Below, piece by piece: positions 55,572-63,649 of a stretch of 64,000 nucleotides of DNA. This DNA is from Nocardia niigatensis NBRC 100131. GTDB taxonomy: Bacteria > Actinomycetota > Actinomycetes > Mycobacteriales > Mycobacteriaceae. Within the stretch, counting starts at the first letter, position 1. Each line of letters opens with the position of its first letter. The position numbers and the translations under genes were made by a program. The notes below the pieces were generated by a model. It ran no database searches. It worked only from the letters and a program-made list of their open reading frames with translations, and was not told the origin of the DNA. The stretch lies in the NCBI RefSeq assembly GCF_000308655.1, contig NZ_BAGC01000063.1:1-64000 (forward strand), read 5' to 3'.

Positions 55572-57176
55572 TCACATCCGGAAGACGCCGAAGCCCTCGG
55601 CGCCCTTGATCGGGGAATTGTGGATGGCGGACAGGGCCATTCCCAAGACCGTGCGGGTGTCACGCGGGTCGATGACGCCGTCGTCGTAGAGCCGGCCCGA
55701 CATGAACATGGGCAGCGATTCGGCCTCGATCTGCGCCTCGATCATGGCGCGCAATCCGGCGTCCTGCTCCTCGTTGAACGGAATACCGCGCGCCTCGTTG
55801 GCGGCCCGGCCCACGATGGAGATGACGCCCGCCAGCTGCGCACCGCCCATGACGGCGGATTTGGCGCTGGGCCAGGCGAATACGAAGCGCGGGTCGTAGG
55901 CGCGCCCGCACATGCCGTAGTGGCCAGCGCCGTAGGAAGCGCCCATCAGCAGCGAGATGTGCGGCACCTTCGAATTCGACACCGCGTTGATCATCATCGC
56001 GCCGTGCTTGATGATGCCCTTCTGCTCGTACTCCTTGCCGACCATGTAGCCGGTGGTGTTGTGCAGGAACAGCAATGGCGTGTTCGACTGGTTCGCCAGC
56101 TGGATGAACTGGGTGGCCTTCTGCGCTTCCTCGGAGAACAGCACGCCGCGCGCGTTGGCGAGAATACCGACCGGATAGCCGTGCAGCTCCGCCCAGCCGG
56201 TGACGAGGCTGGAACCGTAGAGCGGCTTGAACTCGTCGAAATCGGAGCCGTCCACCACGCGGGCGATGACCTCACGCGGGTCGAACGGGATCTTGAGGTC
56301 GCCCGGCACGATGCCGAGCAGTTCTTCCTGGTCGTACAGCGGTTCGATGATCTGATCGACCGGACGAGCCGCCGGCCCCTGCTTCTGCCAGTTCAGGCGC
56401 TTCACGATGGATCGGCCCAAGCGGATCGCGTCCTGCTCGTCAACGGCCAGGTAGTCGGCCAGACCCGAAGTGCGGGCGTGCATTTCGGCGCCGCCCAGCG
56501 ACTCGTCGTCGGACTCCTCGCCGGTGGCCATCTTCACCAGCGGCGGGCCGCCGAGGAACACCTTGGAGCGCTCCTTGATCATGACCGTGTAGTCGGACAT
56601 GCCCGGGATGTACGCGCCGCCGGCGGTGGAGTTGCCGAAAACCAGTGCGATGGTCGGGATTCCGGCCGCGGAGAGCCGGGTCAGGTCCCGGAACATGCGG
56701 CCGCCGGGAACGAACACCTCTTTCTGCGTGGGCAGATCCGCGCCACCGGACTCGACCAGGCCGATCACCGGCAGCCGGTTCTCCAGCGCGATGTCGTTCA
56801 TGCGCAGGTTCTTGCGCAGCGTCCACGGATTGGAGGTGCCGCCGCGCACGGTCGGATCCGGCGCGACGATCATGCACTCGACGCCCTCGACGATGCCGAT
56901 GCCCGCGATCACGCTGGCGCCCACATGGAAATCGCTGCCCCAGGCGGCCAGCGGGGCCAGCTCCAGGAAGGGCGAGTCCTCGTCGATGAGCAGTTCGATG
57001 CGCTCGCGCGCGGTCAGCTTGCCGCGCTTGCGGTGCCGCGCCATCTTGTCCGGGCCGCCGCCCGCGATGTTCTTGGCGTACTCGGCCTCCACCTCGGTGA
57101 GCTTGGTGGTCATGGCCTCGGCGGCGGCCTGGTAGTCCGCCGAATTCGGGTCTACGGACGTGCGCAGAATACTCAA
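55572..57176 (-). CDS. Acyl-CoA carboxylase beta subunit (carboxyltransferase)
   Basis: 534 residues, the size of MccB/LiuB/AtuC/AccD1. The N-terminal CT domain has GKLTARERIELLIDEDSPFL and FGNSTAGGAYIPGMSDY; the C-terminal domain has NTTGYMVGKEYEQKGIIKHG and MGASYGAGHYGMCGRAYDPR. It transfers CO2 from biotin to a branched acyl-CoA such as 3-methylcrotonyl-CoA or geranyl-CoA; which one is open. TTG start, overlapping the stop of the upstream dehydrogenase gene (TTGA). Confidence 0.96.
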   Translation of the reverse strand: MSILRTSVDPNSADYQAAAEAMTTKLTEVEAEYAKNIAGGGPDKMARHRKRGKLTARERIELLIDEDSPFLELAPLAAWGSDFHVGASVIAGIGIVEGVECMIVAPDPTVRGGTSNPWTLRKNLRMNDIALENRLPVIGLVESGGADLPTQKEVFVPGGRMFRDLTRLSAAGIPTIALVFGNSTAGGAYIPGMSDYTVMIKERSKVFLGGPPLVKMATGEESDDESLGGAEMHARTSGLADYLAVDEQDAIRLGRSIVKRLNWQKQGPAARPVDQIIEPLYDQEELLGIVPGDLKIPFDPREVIARVVDGSDFDEFKPLYGSSLVTGWAELHGYPVGILANARGVLFSEEAQKATQFIQLANQSNTPLLFLHNTTGYMVGKEYEQKGIIKHGAMMINAVSNSKVPHISLLMGASYGAGHYGMCGRAYDPRFVFAWPSAKSAVMGGAQLAGVISIVGRAANEARGIPFNEEQDAGLRAMIEAQIEAESLPMFMSGRLYDDGVIDPRDTRTVLGMALSAIHNSPIKGAEGFGVFRM

Positions 57177-58333
57177 GACTGGAACCCCAATCGCTTGGCC
57201 GCGAGGCTGGTCAGGATCTCGTTGGTGCCGCCGCCGATACCGAGGATGCGGACATCACGATAGTGGCGCTCGACCTCGGACTCACGCATGTAGCCGAGGC
57301 CGCCGAAGAGCTGGACCGCCTGGTGGGCAACCCATTCCGCGGTCTCCACGGCGGTGTTCTTGGCGAAGCACACCTCGGCGATCAGGTCGGTCTCGCCGCG
57401 CGCGGCGCGCTCGGCCAGGTGATGGGTGTACACCCGGGCGACATCGATGCGGCGCGCCATCTCCGACAGCGTGTTCTGCACGGCCTGCCGGCTGATCAGC
57501 GGGCGGCCGAAGGTCTCGCGGTCCCGGCTCCATTGCAGCGTCAGGTCCAGGCAGCGCTGCGCGTGCGCGTAGCCCTGCACGGCGAGGCCGACCCGCTCGC
57601 TCACGAAAGCCTGGGCGATCTGCGCGAATCCGCTGTTCTCCGGACCCACCAGGTTCGAGACCGGCACGCGCACATCGACATATGACAGCTCGGCGGTATC
57701 CGAGCACAGCCAGCCCATCTTCTCCAGCTTGCGGCTGACCGTGAACCCGGGCGTGCCCTTCTCCACCACGAGCAGCGACACCCCCGCCGCGCCCGGACCG
57801 CCGGTCCGCACCGCGGTCACCACGAAATCGGCCCGCACACCCGAGGTGATGAAGGTCTTGGACCCGTTGACGATGAAGTCGTCGCCGTCGCGCACCGCGG
57901 TCGTCCGCAGATGTCCGACATCCGAACCGCCACCCGGTTCGGTGATGGCCAGCGACCCGATCTTCTCGCCCGCCAGCGTCGGCCGTACCCAGCGCTCGAT
58001 GTGCTCGGCATTGCCGGAGGCGATGAGGTGCGGCACCGCGATACCGCAGGTGAACAGGGAGGCGAACAGGCCGCCCGAGCCGCCCGCGTAGTGCATCTCC
58101 TCGGCCACGATGGCCGCGTCGATGCCGTCGCCGCCGGAACCTCCTGCGGATTCGGGGAACTGGATGCCCAGCAGCCCCAGCGCGCCGGCCTTCTTGTGCA
58201 GCTCGCGCGGGATCAGCCCCTCACGTTCCCACTCGTCCAGGTACGGCAGCACCTCCCGCTCCGCGAAACCGCGTACGGTGGCGCGTAATTCGCGCCGCTC
58301 GGGCGTCGTCCAGGGATTCACGTACTCACTCAT
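57173..58333 (-). CDS. Acyl-CoA dehydrogenase (second copy in operon)
   Basis: 386 residues. FAD loop SLAITEPGGGSDVGHLRTTA; C-terminal AVQLFGGLGYMRESEVERHY and catalytic-type segment ILGIGGGTNEIL. It is a different subfamily from the dehydrogenase at 52360 (shared sequence is limited to family motifs). Start ATG 58333 overlaps the AtuA-like stop (ATGA). Probably oxidises the CoA ester before or after the carboxylation step. Confidence 0.94.
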   Translation of the reverse strand: MSEYVNPWTTPERRELRATVRGFAEREVLPYLDEWEREGLIPRELHKKAGALGLLGIQFPESAGGSGGDGIDAAIVAEEMHYAGGSGGLFASLFTCGIAVPHLIASGNAEHIERWVRPTLAGEKIGSLAITEPGGGSDVGHLRTTAVRDGDDFIVNGSKTFITSGVRADFVVTAVRTGGPGAAGVSLLVVEKGTPGFTVSRKLEKMGWLCSDTAELSYVDVRVPVSNLVGPENSGFAQIAQAFVSERVGLAVQGYAHAQRCLDLTLQWSRDRETFGRPLISRQAVQNTLSEMARRIDVARVYTHHLAERAARGETDLIAEVCFAKNTAVETAEWVAHQAVQLFGGLGYMRESEVERHYRDVRILGIGGGTNEILTSLAAKRLGFQS

Positions 58334-60045
58334 GGCAGCAGCTCCACAGGGATCTCGATGTGCCGGGCCCGCAGCCATTCCCCGAGCCCCTTGGCCTGCG
58401 GATCGAAACGGGCCTGATAGGCCACACCCTCCCCGAGCAGACCTTCGACAATGAAGTTCAGCGCCCGCAGGTTCGGCAGCACGTGCCGGGTGACGGGCAG
58501 TTCGGCGGTCTCCGGCAGCAGGCGGCGCAGCTCGTCGACGGTCAGCGTGTGCGCCAGCCAGCGCCACTGCTCCTCGGTGCGCACCCAGACGCCGATATTG
58601 GCATTGCCGCCCTTGTCGCCGCTGCGCGCCAGCGCGATCGTCCCCAGCGGGACGCGGCGGGTCGCGCCCGCCGGAAGCGGCTGCGGCAGTGCCGGTTCCG
58701 CGACCGCGTCCAGGTCCTGGGTCTCCCCGGCCGGCGCGATGGCCACCTCGGTGCCGTCCGCCAGGACCGCGGTGTGCGGAATCTCCTTGGAATCCACGTA
58801 TCCCGGCGTGAACACCCCGTACGGACCGCCGTTGCCGGGCGGGGCGGTCAGCGAGAAGCCGGGGAAGCTGGCCAGCGCCAATTCCACGGCGACACTGGAG
58901 AACGCGCGCCCGACCTTGTTCGGATCCGGGTCGCGGACCACACAGCGCAGCAGCGCGCTGGCCTGCTCCTCGGTGTCGGCGTCGGGCCGGTCCAGCCGGG
59001 CCAGGGTCCACTCCAGCTCGGCGGGCCGCGCCGGCAGCCAGGACTCCAGCTGGCGTTGCGCCAGGGCGGCTTTGGCCTCGATGTCCAGGCCGGTGAGGAT
59101 GAACTCCATCTCGTTGCGGAAACCGCCGATGGTATTGGTCGACACCTTGGTCCGCGGCGGCGGCGCCTCGCCGGTCACGCCGCTGAGCAGCACCCGGTCC
59201 GGGGCCTGCTGGCTCACCTGGATGGTGTCGAGTCGCGTGGTGACATCCGGTCCGGCGTAGCGCGCGCTCTGGATCTCGTACATGAGCTGCGCCTTCACCG
59301 TGTCCACGGTGACCGCGCCGCCGGTGCCCTCGTGCTTGGTGATGACGCTGCTGCCGTCGCGTCGCACCTCGGCGATCGGGAAGCCCGGCCGCACCAGATC
59401 GGCGATCTCGGTGAAGAAGGCGAAGTTGCCGCCGGTGGCCTGCGTGCTGCACTCGATGACGTGCCCCGCCACCACCGCACCGGCCAGCGCGTCGTAATCG
59501 CTTCGGTCCCAGCCGAAATGCGCGGCCGCGGGTCCGACCACCACCGAGGCGTCGGTGACCCGGCCGGTGACCACGATGTCGGCGCCCGCGTTCAGGCATT
59601 CGGCGATGCCCCACGCGCCCAGGTAGGCGTTCGCGGTGAGCGGTGCGCCCAGCCCGAGTTCGCCGGCCCGCGCCAGCAGGTCGTCACCGGTCACGTACGC
59701 GACTTTCGGTGCGAGACCGAGCTTTTCGGCCACCTCGCGCACCCGCTGCGCCAGTCCGGCCGGATTCAGTCCGCCCGCATTGGCGACGATCTTCACCCCG
59801 GACTCGAGGGCCAGCCCCAGGCTCCCCTCCAGCTGCTTCACGAAGGTCTTGGCGTAGCCCAGGTTCGCGTCCTTCATACGGTCGCGGCCCAGGATCAGCA
59901 TGGTGAGCTCGGCCAGATAGTCACCGGTGAGCACGTCGAGCTGCCCGCCCTCGAGCATCTCCCGCATAGCGCTGAGCCGATCCCCGTAGAACCCGGAACA
60001 GTTGCCGATCCGAATCAGATCCGGAGTGTCGGCGAGCTGACTCAT
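58330..60045 (-). CDS. AtuA-like (DUF1446, acyclic terpene utilisation) protein
   Basis: 571 residues. The N-terminal ~450 residues belong to the AtuA/DUF1446 family (RIGNCSGFYGDRLSAM, VANAGGLNPAGLAQR, GRVTDASVVVGPAAAHFGWD), and the C-terminal ~110 residues to the AtuA-associated ferredoxin-fold part (LARSGDKGGNANIGVWV). The biochemical role of AtuA is unknown even in Pseudomonas, where it is encoded with the citronellol/geraniol pathway. First gene of the seven-gene operon, with a palindrome about 100 bp upstream. Confidence 0.93.
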   Translation of the reverse strand: MSQLADTPDLIRIGNCSGFYGDRLSAMREMLEGGQLDVLTGDYLAELTMLILGRDRMKDANLGYAKTFVKQLEGSLGLALESGVKIVANAGGLNPAGLAQRVREVAEKLGLAPKVAYVTGDDLLARAGELGLGAPLTANAYLGAWGIAECLNAGADIVVTGRVTDASVVVGPAAAHFGWDRSDYDALAGAVVAGHVIECSTQATGGNFAFFTEIADLVRPGFPIAEVRRDGSSVITKHEGTGGAVTVDTVKAQLMYEIQSARYAGPDVTTRLDTIQVSQQAPDRVLLSGVTGEAPPPRTKVSTNTIGGFRNEMEFILTGLDIEAKAALAQRQLESWLPARPAELEWTLARLDRPDADTEEQASALLRCVVRDPDPNKVGRAFSSVAVELALASFPGFSLTAPPGNGGPYGVFTPGYVDSKEIPHTAVLADGTEVAIAPAGETQDLDAVAEPALPQPLPAGATRRVPLGTIALARSGDKGGNANIGVWVRTEEQWRWLAHTLTVDELRRLLPETAELPVTRHVLPNLRALNFIVEGLLGEGVAYQARFDPQAKGLGEWLRARHIEIPVELLP

Positions 60046-60140
60046 GGGTGGCCTCCCTGTACCCCTGCGCTGCCACAGCGCGGTCGGCGCAGCCTCGATG
60101 CTGCGGTCGGTTACAGGGTCACATCGGGTCCGAAAAAAAT

Positions 60141-60156
60141 CAAGCCCGCGTGCTTG
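60141..60156 (-). promoter_or_regulatory. Candidate operator of the acyl-CoA operon
   Basis: CAAGC-N6-GCTTG (60141-60156), flanked by A/T-rich sequence unusual for this genome (a run of seven A at 60133-60139 and TTATTTATTGAATT just after). It lies about 95 bp upstream of the AtuA-like start in the 179-bp gap, a likely place for the operon promoter and for the TetR encoded at its end. Confidence 0.4.
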
Positions 60157-60224
60157 TTATTTATTGAATTCGCAGGTCGGAACCGGATCGCGGGTCGCCG
60201 GCAACCTTCAGGCAGACTGAACGG

Positions 60225-60383
60225 GTGCCCTCCGACGTCACCGCCATCGTGCTGCTCGCCCTCGCCGGATTCCTGCTCGGCGGGGCGTACTCGCTGTTCA
60301 GGACCTCGCGCCCACTGGCGATCGGGCTCGCCGTCTGCGGCGTGCTCGCGGCCGTGGGCGCGGTGCTCTGGATGACCAATTGA
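60225..60383 (+). CDS. Small membrane protein, 52 residues
   Basis: GTG start. Two hydrophobic helices fill the protein (VTAIVLLALAGFLLGGAY and LAIGLAVCGVLAAVGAVLW), separated by a basic loop (RTSRP). It matches the type of small two-helix proteins conserved in mycolic-acid actinobacteria. It is divergent from the AtuA-like operon and converges on the cyclase gene. Function unknown. Confidence 0.7.
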   Translation: MPSDVTAIVLLALAGFLLGGAYSLFRTSRPLAIGLAVCGVLAAVGAVLWMTN

Positions 60384-60436
60384 CTTCGGCCCCTCGGTGG
60401 CTTCCCCTGAAACCCCCTCTCGAGCCCGGCAGATCG

Positions 60437-61492
60437 CTACTCCGGTTCGAGGCGGAAGATGCGGAGATCCTCCGGGACGCCACTGAGGGGAGCGGCGAAA
60501 AAGCTGCGGCGGTAGGGCTTTACGCCCAGACCCAGCTCTTCCAGAGTCTCCGGGCCCAGCGAGTCGAGAGTCGCGCCGGAGATCATGGTGTTGCCATTGC
60601 CGCCCGCCTCCATGACGCGGGCCGCGATGTTCACGTCGATGCCGAGCCAGTCGCCGCCGATCTCGCGCGGGCTGCCGGTGTGCAGCCCCAGGCGCATCTG
60701 CGGGCGATAGCCGTCCACCGACACCGCCGACAGGTTCTCCTTGGCCGCCACCGCCGCCCGTACCGCCCGGTCCGCGGACGGGAACACGGCCATGACGCCA
60801 TCGCCCATGCGCTTGACCACCTGGCCGCCACGATCCACGATGGGCGGCTCGATGGCCTTGGCCACCCGCCGCAGCAGATCCAGGGTCACCTCGTCCCCGG
60901 CTGCCAGCGACCAGCTCGAGAAGGCCACCAGATCGGTGAACATGATGGTGATCTCCTGCGCGCCGCGGCCCCTGCCGACGCGCTCCAGCATGGCCTGCCA
61001 GACCTGTAGCGCGCCCAGCCCCAATTCACGTGCGGCACTGGGGGAATCGCCGACCAGCTTGTCCGCGGCCCGGGCCACCGCGCGTGCGCCGCCCGGCCCG
61101 GAGACCGAGAGCGGATCACCGAAGGCCGGATCGCCCGGCAGGCTCTCGCGCGCCTTGCGGATGGCGCCGATGATGTCGCCGCGCTGATTGGCGGCCGAAA
61201 CGATGGCGGAGAGCTGCCCGGGGAAACGGCCACGCCGCCGGCCCGGCTGGGACTCGGTCTCCTCGTCGGGGTCCTCGGACAATTCAGCGGGAATCAAGGG
61301 GATGGCCACATCCGGGTCGATGCGGGGTTGCCGCGCCCGGCCTCCGGCCGCGTCGCGCGACCGGTTGCGATCGGTTCCCAGTCCGTCCGTGCGGTTCGCG
61401 TCGGAGGCGCGTTCACCGCCGTCGGAGGGTCGTTCGCTCACGCCCAGAGCGTATCTCAGCGTTACGTCGTGGGATGGATCAACGATTGCCAC
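60437..61492 (-). CDS. Class III adenylate/guanylate cyclase
   Basis: 351 residues, soluble. An Arg/Asp-rich N-terminal region (to about 110) and a helical domain (about 120-215) precede the cyclase homology domain. The domain carries the metal-binding Asp in ITIMFTDLVAFSSWS, the Lys and second Asp in VVKRMGDGVMAVF, and the transition-state Asn and Arg in DVNIAARVMEAGG, so it looks active. GTG at 61492 is chosen for its GGGAGG site 7 bases ahead; GTG at 61441 is an alternative. The helical domain may be sensory. Its product could feed the cNMP-domain kinase at 11053, but nothing links them directly. Confidence 0.92.
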   Translation of the reverse strand: MAIVDPSHDVTLRYALGVSERPSDGGERASDANRTDGLGTDRNRSRDAAGGRARQPRIDPDVAIPLIPAELSEDPDEETESQPGRRRGRFPGQLSAIVSAANQRGDIIGAIRKARESLPGDPAFGDPLSVSGPGGARAVARAADKLVGDSPSAARELGLGALQVWQAMLERVGRGRGAQEITIMFTDLVAFSSWSLAAGDEVTLDLLRRVAKAIEPPIVDRGGQVVKRMGDGVMAVFPSADRAVRAAVAAKENLSAVSVDGYRPQMRLGLHTGSPREIGGDWLGIDVNIAARVMEAGGNGNTMISGATLDSLGPETLEELGLGVKPYRRSFFAAPLSGVPEDLRIFRLEPE

Positions 61493-61651
61493 CTGACACC
61501 TCCCGATCGGTGCTAGCGGCCACATCATTGGACCCGCCGAAGGTTTGAGTGTTTTGGTTGCCAAGTCGATGCTACCGACCGTCCAGTACGGCGGCCAACC
61601 GATCCGAGCCGGGTGCAAACGTTAGCTGGACCACACTTTCGAGCCCTATGA

Positions 61652-61687
61652 CATCGGCCCGATACGGATATCCGTATCGGGCCGATG
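61652..61687 (-). terminator. Perfect 36-bp palindrome, likely terminator of the ABC exporter operon
   Basis: Two 18-bp arms meet with no spacer (61652-61669 and 61670-61687). As RNA this folds into a stem of about 16 bp with a short loop, 62 bp after the permease stop. No T-run follows, as for other actinobacterial terminators here. A dimeric protein site is possible but the length favours a terminator. The rest of the 256-bp gap 61493-61748 holds the cyclase promoter and nothing else I can support. Confidence 0.65.
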
Positions 61688-61748
61688 CTCGCCGCCGTGC
61701 CGGGCAGTGGCCGGCGGCTCCCGGGCAGGGTCTGTGTGCGTCGCGGTT

Positions 61749-62567
61749 TTACGCGTCGCGCTTATTTACCACGAACAGCGCGGCCGCGAAGATCAATGCC
61801 ACAAAGATCGCGAAGTAGATCAGGCCGCCCCACGGACCCCAGTGCCAGTACGACGACTTGGCGTCCACGGTCCCCAGGAACAGGCCCGCGTTCTGAAAGG
61901 GCAGCAGCACCTGGATCTCCCGGCCGATCTTGCCGAACGCGCCGACCATGGGCTCGAGGATCACCGGCCACACGATCAGCAGCGACAGCGCGCCCGCCGA
62001 CTGCCGGATCAGCGTACCCACCCCGACCGCCAGGAAGACCACCAGCAGGATGAAAAGCGGCACGGCGTAGAAGACCCGCAGGTCACCACTGCTCAGGCTG
62101 AGATGGCTGCCCGCGTCGTGATTCACCATGACCTTGAAGATGAAGAAGCCGACAAAGGTCAGCACCGCGCTCAGCAACGCCATAGCAACTCCGATGACGC
62201 CGGCCTTGGTGAGCAGCACCGTGCTGCGGTTGGGGATCGAGAGGAAGGTGGTCTTGATGGTGCCGAAGCGGTACTCACTGGTGACCGCCAGCGCCGCCAG
62301 GATCATGACCATCAGGTAGCCGAAACCCGGAATGCCCTGGGCCAGGCCGGTGATGCCCAGGCCCGCCACCGAGTTCTCCGCGTACGGCGCGTCGGCCGGG
62401 GTCATCTTGCCCTGAGCCAGCTGATCCTCGAACACCCGCCAGGAGGCGTTCAGGGCCAGGCTGAACAGCGCCGCGATACCCAGCGCGAAAACGACCAGCA
62501 GGGCCGTGCACCAGACCGGGGACTTGGTCGAGGTGAGCTTGATTCTTTCCGCCGCGAGCACTCCCAT
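61749..62567 (-). CDS. ABC-2-type transporter permease
   Basis: 272 residues with six transmembrane helices (ALLVVFALGIAALFSLAL first, IYFAIFVALIFAAALFVV last). The layout, with a large outer loop after helix 1 (ASWRVFEDQLAQGKMTPADA), fits ABC-2 export permeases. Its start overlaps the stop of the ATPase gene (TGATG), so the pair is coupled. The substrate is unknown. Confidence 0.92.
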   Translation of the reverse strand: MGVLAAERIKLTSTKSPVWCTALLVVFALGIAALFSLALNASWRVFEDQLAQGKMTPADAPYAENSVAGLGITGLAQGIPGFGYLMVMILAALAVTSEYRFGTIKTTFLSIPNRSTVLLTKAGVIGVAMALLSAVLTFVGFFIFKVMVNHDAGSHLSLSSGDLRVFYAVPLFILLVVFLAVGVGTLIRQSAGALSLLIVWPVILEPMVGAFGKIGREIQVLLPFQNAGLFLGTVDAKSSYWHWGPWGGLIYFAIFVALIFAAALFVVNKRDA

Positions 62568-63511
62568 CAGAGCGCACCTCCCATAACCTGATCGAAGCCT
62601 TCGCCGTGGTACTGCACCGCGCCACCGGTCATCCGCATGAACGCCTCCTCCAGCGAGGCGCGCTGCGGCGACAGCTCGTAGAGCGTGATGTCATTGGCGC
62701 CGGCCAGTTTTCCGACCGCGTCGCTGGTGACGCCCGCGACCACCAGGGCCGCGCCGTCCGCCTCGGCGCCGTCCTCGCGCACCGTCATGCCGTTGGAGGT
62801 GAGCAGGCTGCGCAGCTGGTCCAGCTGCGGACTACGCACGCGCACGGACTGTTCCGAGGCCTTCTCGATGAAATCCTTTGTGGTGGTGTCCGCGATGAGC
62901 CGGCCCCGGCCGATCACGATGAGATGCTCGGCGGTCTGCGCCATTTCGGAGAGCAGATGGCTCGACACCAGCACGGTGCGGCCCTCCCCCGCCAGCCGCT
63001 GCATGAACCGGCGGATCCACAGGATGCCCTCGGGATCCAGGCCGTTCACCGGCTCGTCGAACAGCAGCACCTGCGGGTCGCCGAGCAGCGCGCCGGCCAG
63101 GCCGAGCCGCTGCGACATGCCGAGGGAGAAACCGCCGGCGCTCTTGCCGGCGACCTCGGAGAGGCCGACCAGGCGCAGCACCTCCTCCACCCGGGACTGC
63201 GGAATGTCGTTGGAGGCGGCCATCCACCGCAGGTGCGAGCGCGCGGAACGATTGGGATGCACCCACTTCGCGTCCAGCAGCGCGCCGACGGTGTCGAGCG
63301 GGCGCTTCAGGTCGTGATACGGCTTACCGTCGATGAGGGCGGTGCCGGAGGTCGGTGTGTCCAACCCCAGGATCATCCGCATGGTGGTCGACTTACCCGC
63401 CCCGTTCGGGCCGAGAAAGCCGGTCACCTGCCCCGGACGGACCGTGAACGACAGGTCCGACACCGCGACGGTCTGGCCGTAGTGCTTGGTCAGGCCTCTC
63501 AGTTCGATCAT
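62567..63511 (-). CDS. ABC transporter ATP-binding protein
   Basis: 314 residues. Walker A GPNGAGKST, signature FSLGMSQRL (a GMSQ variant of LSGGQ that is common in this exporter group), Walker B VLLFDEPVNGLDPEG and the switch His in VSSHLLSE. The C-terminal ~80 residues form the accessory domain typical of drug/bacteriocin-type exporters. Works with the permease encoded directly downstream. Confidence 0.94.
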   Translation of the reverse strand: MIELRGLTKHYGQTVAVSDLSFTVRPGQVTGFLGPNGAGKSTTMRMILGLDTPTSGTALIDGKPYHDLKRPLDTVGALLDAKWVHPNRSARSHLRWMAASNDIPQSRVEEVLRLVGLSEVAGKSAGGFSLGMSQRLGLAGALLGDPQVLLFDEPVNGLDPEGILWIRRFMQRLAGEGRTVLVSSHLLSEMAQTAEHLIVIGRGRLIADTTTKDFIEKASEQSVRVRSPQLDQLRSLLTSNGMTVREDGAEADGAALVVAGVTSDAVGKLAGANDITLYELSPQRASLEEAFMRMTGGAVQYHGEGFDQVMGGAL

Positions 63512-63649
63512 GGCGACCAGTCTTCCCCATGTACCGAGCGCGCACTATCGCTAAATGGTCGCGCGTCGCTCATCCCTGAGGATGACTACGGAGCGGACCG
63601 GACTCCGGGTTCGAAATCCGGGTCGCGCATTCGCAATCCGGGCCGGGCT

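Noticed and set aside
52387..55689. 1100-codon open frame opposite the acyl-CoA dehydrogenase and carboxylase genes
   Set aside because: Antisense frames stay open in high-GC genes; the sense strand holds textbook biotin carboxylase and acyl-CoA dehydrogenase motifs, and the antisense product is low-complexity Gly/His/Arg/Asp.
55620..57263. 547-codon frame opposite the carboxyltransferase gene
   Set aside because: Same antisense artefact; the minus strand encodes a complete carboxyltransferase.
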